A DNA stretch of 64,000 bases. Origin: an uncultured bacterium (GTDB lineage: Bacteria > Planctomycetota > JAJSAM01 > JAJVHW01). Both the position numbers and the translations under genes were made by a program. Below, one piece after another: positions 34,771 through 41,020 of the stretch (within the stretch, counting starts at the first letter, position 1; each line of letters opens with the position of its first letter). The notes beneath the pieces are model-generated. The model was given only the letters and a program-made list of their open reading frames with translations. It was not told the origin of the DNA and ran no database searches. The stretch covers positions 122,411-186,410 of the forward strand of contig CALKVK010000025.1 of the NCBI GenBank assembly GCA_937996235.1, written 5' to 3'.

Positions 34771-35451
34771 TCAGCGCTCCTGCATCCCGTCGTCGCGCAG
34801 CCGGGACGCCGTGCGGTCGGCCCACCACGAGAACGCGGACGTGACGTCGCCCCACGACGAGAAGACGTTCCGCGCCACGCCGGTACCGACGCGCCGGTCG
34901 ACGGCCGCGAGCAGCCGCTCGCCCGTCTGGGAGTCGAGCACCTCCAGCTCGCCCGAGGCCTTGCCGACGTTGATGCCGGTGCCCGTCGCGAGCTGCTTGG
35001 TCTTCGACAGCACGATCCCGGCGGGGACGACGCGTGCGACCGTCAGCACGGCGGCCGTCGAGGAGGACTCGCTCAGGCACGTGCGGATGCGCAGCGTGCG
35101 CGGGCCCGCGTGGTCGGTCAGCGTGAAGCGCGCGCCCAGCTCGTCGCGGAACGCGGCGTCGAGCGCGCCGAGCAGGTACGCGAGGTCCTCCTCGCCGATC
35201 TCCGCCTGCATCTCGGGGCTCATCCGCGCGACGGGTGCGTCGAGCAGGATGCTGTCGTAGCCGGAGAGGTCGAGGCCCGGCTTGACCCAGCGGAAGGCGG
35301 CCCGGCCCGAGTCCCCGGTCTGCTCGAGTCCCTCGTACGAGGACAGGAAGCCGGAGAAGCGGATGTCGTCGGCACGTCCGGCCTTCGTCGCGGCACACGC
35401 GGCCGCGGCGAGCGCGAGACTGAGGACGGCGATCGATCGAAGCAAGCGCAT
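34771..35451 (-). CDS. DUF3313-like lipoprotein
   Basis: A 226-residue protein from ATG 35451, with GGAGGT five bases upstream. It has a lipoprotein-type signal peptide with an AAAC box, Cys19. The mature part resembles DUF3313 outer-membrane-associated lipoproteins: FSGFLSSYEGLEQ..DSGRAAFRWVKPGLDLSGYDSILLDAPV near the start and VARVVPAGIVLSKTKQLATGTGINVGKASGELEVLDSQTGERLLAAVDRRVGTG further on. Function unknown. It follows the outer membrane protein gene at 35567 by 115 bp on the same strand, and a hairpin ends the unit. Confidence 0.8.
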   Translation of the reverse strand: MRLLRSIAVLSLALAAAACAATKAGRADDIRFSGFLSSYEGLEQTGDSGRAAFRWVKPGLDLSGYDSILLDAPVARMSPEMQAEIGEEDLAYLLGALDAAFRDELGARFTLTDHAGPRTLRIRTCLSESSSTAAVLTVARVVPAGIVLSKTKQLATGTGINVGKASGELEVLDSQTGERLLAAVDRRVGTGVARNVFSSWGDVTSAFSWWADRTASRLRDDGMQER

Positions 35452-35566
35452 GAGAACCTCCGTGAGCTGCCCTCGGGGAGTGATGGTGCGTGGCGCGATC
35501 GCGGGCGAGGGGACCCGGCCATCGCGCACGCGCCGGACGCGCGGCGTCCCGGCGCTCTGCGCGGAC

Positions 35567-36517
35567 TCAGAAGCGGATCACGGCCCCGATTCCCGGGCCG
35601 GCGATCTGCAGATCGGTCTCGCGTCCGCCGGCGTCGCGGTCGATGTCGTACCAGCGGTAGCCGGCGAACACGTCCACCTGGTCGGAGACGCGCCACTGCA
35701 GGCCGGTGACGACGTTCCACGCGAGGTCGGAGCCGTCGCCGACGCCGCCGCCGACGTCGCTGCGCAGCCGCAGGTCGAGGCACTCACCGAGCGGGACGGC
35801 CGTGCGCAGACCGACGAACGGGTCGAACCAGTCCGACCGGCCGTCGAGGTCGCGGTCGATCGTGATGCGGCGTCCGCTCACGCGGAAGTCCGTGTCGACG
35901 TCGAGCGAGTTCCAGCGCGCGCCGCCGAGCACGTCCACCGTGCCCGTGCGTCCGCCGGCGCCCGCGAACTGCGCCGCGCGCACGGCGGCACCGAGCTCCG
36001 CGAACGTGAGTTGGACGTCGACGTCGAGCCGGCCCGAGAACGAGCGCCGCCCGAACGGACCCGTGAACGCGAAGTCGCGATCCCCCGCGAGGTGCACGTA
36101 GTTCGCGTCCGCGAGGATCGAGACGTCGCCGCGCGACGCCTCGAAGTGCCCGGCGAACGACGGCTCGATGTGGTCCTTCACCAGGTCCCAGGTGTCGGAG
36201 AGGTTCGTGGACACGGGGACGGTCCGGCCGTGCACCGTGGCGTCGCCGTCGGCTGCGAAGAGCCAGAAGTACGGCGCCGCGGAGAACGTCCAGGCGTCGT
36301 CCGCGGCCGCGTCGCGCGGCGCGGCGCCGGACTCGTCGTGCGCGACGAGCGGGGCCGGGACGGCCGCGCGCGCCCGGGGGGCGTCCGCGCCGGCGGGCTG
36401 CGCCGCCGGCGCGGCGTGCGTCGGCAGCGTGCCGGCGCAGCCCGTCGCGACGAGCAGCGCAGCGCCCGCCACGAGGACGAGCGCAGGACGGAGGCGAGGG
36501 GTCGTGGTGGTGCTCAT
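35567..36517 (-). CDS. Outer-membrane beta-barrel protein with lipoprotein-type signal
   Basis: A 316-residue protein. The signal peptide ends in ATGC (Cys27), followed by an Ala/Pro-rich spacer to about residue 75. The remaining 240 residues alternate in the manner of amphipathic beta strands (APYFWLFAADGDATVHG, DVSILADANYVHLAG, VTGLQWRVSDQVDVFAGYRWYDID) and end in a terminal Phe, as in many outer-membrane barrels. Loops rich in Asp could bind calcium. AGGAG precedes ATG 36517. No transport substrate is implied. A strong hairpin separates it from the upstream DUF3604 gene. Confidence 0.75.
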   Translation of the reverse strand: MSTTTTPRLRPALVLVAGAALLVATGCAGTLPTHAAPAAQPAGADAPRARAAVPAPLVAHDESGAAPRDAAADDAWTFSAAPYFWLFAADGDATVHGRTVPVSTNLSDTWDLVKDHIEPSFAGHFEASRGDVSILADANYVHLAGDRDFAFTGPFGRRSFSGRLDVDVQLTFAELGAAVRAAQFAGAGGRTGTVDVLGGARWNSLDVDTDFRVSGRRITIDRDLDGRSDWFDPFVGLRTAVPLGECLDLRLRSDVGGGVGDGSDLAWNVVTGLQWRVSDQVDVFAGYRWYDIDRDAGGRETDLQIAGPGIGAVIRF

Positions 36518-36669
36518 GTGCGTTCTCCTGGCTTCTGCTGCCGCGGCGCGCGCGGCTCCTTCCGAGATCCGGGTCGCGAAGCGCATGCCGCGGAGCGCGT
36601 GTCCGCGGCGAGGTCGGGCGGGGCGCCCCGCCGCCCTCCGGCGGGCGCGCGGGCGCGGGGGGCCGCGCC

Positions 36670-36695
36670 CCCGGGGGCGAGCTCTCGCCCCCGGG
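36670..36695 (-). terminator. Hairpin terminating the STAS-parvulin-HupE-DUF3604 operon
   Basis: CCCGGGGGCGAG at 36670-36681 pairs perfectly with CTCGCCCCCGGG at 36684-36695. The stem is 11 bp with a 4-base loop once loop geometry is allowed for. It starts 14 bases past the DUF3604 stop on the leftward strand. No T-run is seen. Confidence 0.55.
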
Positions 36696-36708
36696 ACGGC
36701 CGGCGGGG

Positions 36709-38613
36709 TCAGCGCGCGGGCGAGTACCAGATCGGCGAGGTGTACGCGCGCTCCTGCACCGTCATCGGGACCTCTTCGGGCAGGTGCAGGCCGTAGAAGC
36801 GCGCGTCGAACGCCGTCCAGCGCGGCGTCGGGATCTCGAGCACGCGCACGTAGTAGAAGGCGCGCTGCGACGCGTCGAACGACGGGTCCGTCCACGCCGC
36901 GCCGAGCAGCGGCGAGCCGATCGTGTTCGTGTACGACGCGTGCGCCACGTCCACCGTGCTCCCGACCGGGGTGCGGCAGCGCCCGTCCTCGCCGGCGGTG
37001 CGGCCGTCCGACAGCGCGACGTCGAAGATGCGCTCGTGCTGCCGCCCCTCGGCGTCGAGCCAGCCCTTGATGACCTGCACGCGGTCGAGGTTCGCGCCGT
37101 CCACGTCACGCAGCGCGCGGATCAGGAGCACCGGCGCCTTGCCCGCGGGCGCGGCCCGCAGGTCGCCGCCCATCGGCACGCCGCGCCGGTAGCCCTCCGC
37201 CGCGAAGTCCGGACGCGTCACGTCCTGCTCGACGAAGTCCCAGCCGGCGAAGACGCGCACGGTGATGCGGGTGCCCGTCGTGCCGTACACCTCGCGCCGC
37301 TCGAGCGCGTCGAAGATGGACGCGCGGGTGTTCTCGCGCGCCCAGACGGCGGCGAGTCCGGACGCCCCGAGCGCCCACGCCTTCGTGACGAGCTCCGGCT
37401 GCACGGCGGGGATCGCGACGTGCTCCCAGCGCTCGGCGCTCGGCTCGGTGGAGGGCGTCTTCCCGAAGAAGTTGTCCTCCGACACGGCGGAGAGGCCGGT
37501 GTGCGCGTCGGTGCTCCCGATCAGCCCGAACTTGAAGGGGTTGGCGCCCACGCGCTCCTCGATCCCGAGACCGGCGCCCAGCGACGAGCGCACGTAGCTC
37601 CCGGGCAGCATCTCCTTCGTGGTCGGCGCGGTGCCGCCGAGGTTCGACTTGTCCCAGATCTCGAACGCGGCGAACTCGTCGTCCGGCGCGAGCAGAGGAT
37701 GCACCTCGCTCGTGCCCTTCGGCTGCGTGACCTCGACGACCGGTTCGCGGCGCGCGCGCGTCTCCGCGTAGGCGCGGTCGAACGGCCGGCCCGACATCGT
37801 CTGCGGCATCCACATCATGCCGTTGCTCAGGTTGCCGTTGTGCGGGATCGCGAGCAGGCGGCCGCCGGTGCGGTCCTCGTACGACTGCATCCACTTCCAC
37901 AGCATCTCGGGGTCGGGGCTGTCGTACGCCGAGAACGGCACGACGCGCAGCGCGAGCGAGGCGTCGTCACGGAAGATGACGTTGCGGTGGAGGTTGCAGC
38001 CGCCCGGCGTCGACGTCCACTCGAAGCCGATGAACGCCGTGAAGCTGCCCGGGTCGTTCCAGCGCTCGGCCGCGCGCACCACGCTCTCCCACGCGGCGCG
38101 CATCATCTCCGGGCTGCCGATGGGATCGGTGCCGGTCGTGCTGCCGCGGCGGATCCAGTCGCGGAAGGCCTCGAAGCCGTTGCCCGCCTTGACCATGTCG
38201 TGCCACAGCCGGCCGACCTCGGTCTTCAGCAGGATCGGGTCCGACGTCACGATCATCGGCGCGAGCCCGAGGTTCTCGGCGTGGTCCGAGACCACCAGGA
38301 AGTCGTACGGACGTGCGAGCCGCACCCGCTGGCCCGAGCTGCTGCGGACCTCCTCGCCGCGGGCGAAGCGGTACGCCTCGTCCGGACCCAGGCGGCAGCC
38401 GACCATGCCCGCGTCGGTCGAGTAGGACGTGTGCAGGTGCGTGTCGCCCCACAACACGCGGTCGGGGAACGCGCGGTCGAGGTGCGGCGAGTACGAGCGC
38501 TCCGCCGGCAGGAACTCGTCCGGGTTGGGCGCCTCCTGCGCGACGGCGGCGGCGGCGAGTCCGCCGAGCGCGAGCGTCGCGACGGCGGTGCGTGTGGCGA
38601 TGGACATTCTCAT
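36709..38613 (-). CDS. Secreted DUF3604 protein (PHP-like metal site)
   Basis: A 634-residue protein from ATG 38613, with GGAGGT five bases upstream and a signal peptide ending AVAQ. DUF3604 shows a PHP-phosphoesterase-like pattern: WGDTHLHTSYSTDAG at about 55-69 (metal ligands Asp57, His59, His61), FLVVSDHAENLG, FIGFEWTST, IPHNGN and, late, GLIGSTDAHTG. A metal-dependent hydrolase outside the cytoplasm is likely, but no substrate is known for the family. It is the last gene of an operon with HupE, parvulin and STAS genes, 31 bp after HupE, and is followed by a strong hairpin. Confidence 0.88.
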   Translation of the reverse strand: MRMSIATRTAVATLALGGLAAAAVAQEAPNPDEFLPAERSYSPHLDRAFPDRVLWGDTHLHTSYSTDAGMVGCRLGPDEAYRFARGEEVRSSSGQRVRLARPYDFLVVSDHAENLGLAPMIVTSDPILLKTEVGRLWHDMVKAGNGFEAFRDWIRRGSTTGTDPIGSPEMMRAAWESVVRAAERWNDPGSFTAFIGFEWTSTPGGCNLHRNVIFRDDASLALRVVPFSAYDSPDPEMLWKWMQSYEDRTGGRLLAIPHNGNLSNGMMWMPQTMSGRPFDRAYAETRARREPVVEVTQPKGTSEVHPLLAPDDEFAAFEIWDKSNLGGTAPTTKEMLPGSYVRSSLGAGLGIEERVGANPFKFGLIGSTDAHTGLSAVSEDNFFGKTPSTEPSAERWEHVAIPAVQPELVTKAWALGASGLAAVWARENTRASIFDALERREVYGTTGTRITVRVFAGWDFVEQDVTRPDFAAEGYRRGVPMGGDLRAAPAGKAPVLLIRALRDVDGANLDRVQVIKGWLDAEGRQHERIFDVALSDGRTAGEDGRCRTPVGSTVDVAHASYTNTIGSPLLGAAWTDPSFDASQRAFYYVRVLEIPTPRWTAFDARFYGLHLPEEVPMTVQERAYTSPIWYSPAR

Positions 38614-38644
38614 GGGGGACCTCCGATGTCGTTCCGGCGCGCGC

Positions 38645-39676
38645 TCAGAGCGCGGCCACGCGCTCCACGAGCCAGAAGGCCGCGACGCCGCCGATCGAGT
38701 ACGGCAGCACGTACGGCCTCCACACCGCGGTCCGGGCGGAGCCTGCCCGGCGCGGGATCCGTGCGACGACGCGCCGCGCGACGGCCGACACGCCGAGCGC
38801 ACCGCCGACGAACAGCAGGTGCCCGGTCTCGACGCCGGCGCTGAAGAACAGGAGGGCCGCGGGCACCTGGCCCTCGGGCAGTCCGGCGTCGTGCAGCCCG
38901 CCGGCGAACCCGAGTCCGTGCAGCAGGCCGAACGTGAACGCGATGACCCACGGCGCGCGGGCTGCGAGCCCCGGCCGCCCGCGCCGCGCGTGCACGACCT
39001 CCGCCGCCGCGAAGACGATCGAGAGCGCGATGACCGCCTCGACGGGCGCCGCGGGCACGTCGACCCAGCCGAGCGTCGCCGCGGTGAGCGTCACCGAGTG
39101 CGAGAGCGTGAACGCGCTGACGGTCCGGACGAGGGCCCAGCCGTTGCGACTGAGGAGCATCAGCGCGAGCACGAACAGCAGGTGGTCCGCGCCGGTCAGC
39201 AGGTGCTCGACGCCGAGCCGGAAGTAGACGCCCGCGACGGCGAGGAAGGACGGTCGCAGCGGCACCTCGGCCGCCGGCGCGCTCGGCGTCAGGCGCTGCG
39301 TCCAGCGCGAGCCGTCGGCGAACTCGACGACGACGAGCGCGTCCGTCGACGTGCCGTCGAGCCCGCGGATGCCGATCGTGCGGCCGCGCAGGCCCGGCGC
39401 GTAGAGCGTCCACTCGCGGATCGCGGCGCCGGGCGGCGTGCGCGTCGTCGCCGGCGAGGTCGGCACCGAGGAGCCCGAGATCTCGGGCTCGAGCGCGAGC
39501 CGCGCGTCGCCGAGCATCGGCGTCTTCCAGAGCACCGTGAACTCGCCCTCGTGCACCTCCTGGAGCTGCAGGTACGCGGGGCGCAGCTCGTGCGCGAGCG
39601 CGGGGAGCGCTGTCGTCAGGAGCGCCGCGACGGCGACGAGCACGCGCAGCACGAGCAGCCCCGCCCGGCGCGTCAC
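38645..39676 (-). CDS. HupE/UreJ-family membrane protein with periplasmic N-terminal domain
   Basis: A 343-residue protein with a signal-like N-terminus (cleavage near ALA), a periplasmic beta domain (about 28-150) starting HELRPAYLQLQEVHEGEFTVLWKTP, and then about seven membrane segments with the HupE_UreJ_2 features: GVEHLLTGADHLLFVLALML, FTLSHSVTLTAATLGWV, EAVIALSIVFAAAE, FGLLHGLGFAGG. The conserved His and Asp residues suggest metal (nickel/cobalt) passage, known for HupE in general but untested for this subgroup. The GTG start overlaps the parvulin stop as GTGA. Confidence 0.9.
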   Translation of the reverse strand: MTRRAGLLVLRVLVAVAALLTTALPALAHELRPAYLQLQEVHEGEFTVLWKTPMLGDARLALEPEISGSSVPTSPATTRTPPGAAIREWTLYAPGLRGRTIGIRGLDGTSTDALVVVEFADGSRWTQRLTPSAPAAEVPLRPSFLAVAGVYFRLGVEHLLTGADHLLFVLALMLLSRNGWALVRTVSAFTLSHSVTLTAATLGWVDVPAAPVEAVIALSIVFAAAEVVHARRGRPGLAARAPWVIAFTFGLLHGLGFAGGLHDAGLPEGQVPAALLFFSAGVETGHLLFVGGALGVSAVARRVVARIPRRAGSARTAVWRPYVLPYSIGGVAAFWLVERVAAL

Positions 39677-40581
39677 CGCGCGACCTCGTCGGTGGCGACG
39701 AACGCAGGCGAGATCGCGTCGAGCGGACCGAGCAGCGCGGCGGCGGCGGGATCGACGACGACCGCGTACTTCGTCAGCAGCGCGTCGAAGTAGCGCCGGG
39801 CGCTCTCGCGCCGGAGCTCGTCGCGCCAGCGCTCGAGCACCTGCGCACGCACGCTCTCGAAGTCGCGCACGCGGCCGGCCGCCCGGTCGCCGACGCGGAC
39901 CAGGTGGAGTCCGTACGCGGAGCGCACGGGACCGCTCCACGCACCCGGCTCCAGCCGGAAGACCTCGTCGGCGAACTCGGCCCCGAAGCGCCCCGCCACG
40001 GCGGCCCGGTCGGCCGCGTCGCACGCGGCGTCGAGCAGCGAGGGGTCGCCGGCGGGCGTCGGCGCGCCCGCGACCCGCGCCGCGTCGAGGGCGCGCCGCG
40101 CCTGCGCGTCGTGCGCGGCGTCGAAGAAGACCTGCTCGAACGAGACGCGCGCCTCCTCCCGGAACAGGTCCGCGTGCTCCGCGTGGAAGCGGCGCAGCGC
40201 GCTCTCCGGGGGCTCGGCCTGCCGCGTCGTGTCCTCGACGAGGAAGCTGACCTTCTGTGCGAGGCGGCGCCGCACGACCGGGTCGTCGCGGTCGAGGCCG
40301 AGCTCGCGCGCCTCCCGCGCGAGCAGCTCCTCCTTCACGAGCTCCGTGACGAGGTCGCGCAGCTCCGACTCCGCGGGCGGTCGCTGCCACTGGCGCTCGA
40401 ACGCATGGCGCAGCCACGCGACGTCCTGCGCGCCGATCCGCATGTCCGGGGCGGCGGCGGCGTCCGGCGCGGACGGGGCGCGGCGGCACCACGCGTACGC
40501 CAGGAACAGCACCGCGCCCGCGGCGAGGAAGTGGACGAGCGGTTCACGCAGGAACGCCCGTGCTGCAGTCCGAGCCGTCAT
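39673..40581 (-). CDS. Membrane-anchored parvulin-type peptidyl-prolyl isomerase
   Basis: A 302-residue protein with a basic N-terminus and one membrane segment at about 15-31, followed by a SurA/PrsA-like helical region (about 48-115) and a parvulin domain (about 140-240) ending FADEVFRLEPGAWSGPVRSAYGLHLVRVGD. The central GGDLGW-like part of parvulins is not conserved, so isomerase activity is doubtful and a chaperone role for envelope proteins may be more likely. It overlaps the STAS gene upstream (ATGA) and HupE downstream (GTGA), giving tight translational coupling. Confidence 0.82.
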   Translation of the reverse strand: MTARTAARAFLREPLVHFLAAGAVLFLAYAWCRRAPSAPDAAAAPDMRIGAQDVAWLRHAFERQWQRPPAESELRDLVTELVKEELLAREARELGLDRDDPVVRRRLAQKVSFLVEDTTRQAEPPESALRRFHAEHADLFREEARVSFEQVFFDAAHDAQARRALDAARVAGAPTPAGDPSLLDAACDAADRAAVAGRFGAEFADEVFRLEPGAWSGPVRSAYGLHLVRVGDRAAGRVRDFESVRAQVLERWRDELRRESARRYFDALLTKYAVVVDPAAAALLGPLDAISPAFVATDEVAR

Positions 40582-40862
40582 GACGCGTCACGTCCGTGGC
40601 CGCCGCCGGTCGCGGGGAGACCGAGCAGCGCGGCGATGTACGGCGTGGCGCGGCGCACGCGCGTCCCGGCCTGGACGAGGCCCTGCAGGTACGCGATGGC
40701 GACGCCGTCGAGCGCCTGCAGGTGGACGAGATCCAGCTCGACGCGGCCGCGGCAGCGCGCGTACGCGTGCCGCACCTCGTCGACCCCGTCCCAGCCGAGG
40801 TGGCCGTCCACGCGGAGTGCCGCGACGTCGCCGAGCTCTTCGATCTGGATGCGCAGGGGCAT
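40578..40862 (-). CDS. STAS-domain protein
   Basis: A 94-residue protein consisting only of a STAS (anti-sigma-antagonist-like) fold: strand IQIEELGDVAALRVDGHL, helix GVDEVRHAYARC, strand RVELDLVHLQALDGVAIAYLQGLVQ at about 40-64, and strand VRRATPYIAALLGL. The usual phosphorylatable Ser after the Asp is Gly here (ALDGVAI), so regulation by a SpoIIAB-like kinase is unlikely. It is the first gene of the operon. Its ATG lies exactly where a sigma-54 transcript from 40872-40889 would start. Its stop overlaps the next start as ATGA. Confidence 0.75.
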   Translation of the reverse strand: MPLRIQIEELGDVAALRVDGHLGWDGVDEVRHAYARCRGRVELDLVHLQALDGVAIAYLQGLVQAGTRVRRATPYIAALLGLPATGGGHGRDAS

Positions 40863-41020
40863 GCGCCGCCTTTGCACCCCGAGTGCCAACTCCGCGCGCG
40901 CCCCGGCCCGCGGCGCCCGGGCTCCCCGGCCGCTGCGGAGGCGGAGCCGGGGGCGGGGCACGGCACCGGTGGGGACGAAATGTCGCCCCCGCGCGGGCGC
41001 CGGGGGCAGACTGGGCCCGG
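40863..41020. promoter_or_regulatory. Divergent regulatory region between the STAS operon and the sigma-54 activator
   Basis: This is 158 bp. Besides the -24/-12 element at 40872-40889 it holds a perfect palindrome, CACCGGTG, at 40964-40971, and next to it an imperfect inverted repeat, GGGGAC-GAAAT-GTC-G-CCCC, at 40971-40989 with one bulged base. These lie about 100-127 bases upstream of the predicted transcript start, the usual distance for an activator's enhancer site. The binding role is inference. Confidence 0.45.
40872..40889 (-). promoter_or_regulatory. Sigma-54-type (-24/-12) promoter of the STAS operon
   Basis: On the leftward strand the sequence reads TTGGCACTCGGGGTGCAA. Compared with TGGCAC-N5-TTGCA, the invariant GG and GC are ten bases apart as required, with one mismatch in the -12 box. 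The predicted transcript start is the A of ATG 40862, so the STAS message would be leaderless. The neighbouring divergent gene encodes a sigma-54 activator with the GAFTGA loop, which strengthens the call. Confidence 0.65.
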
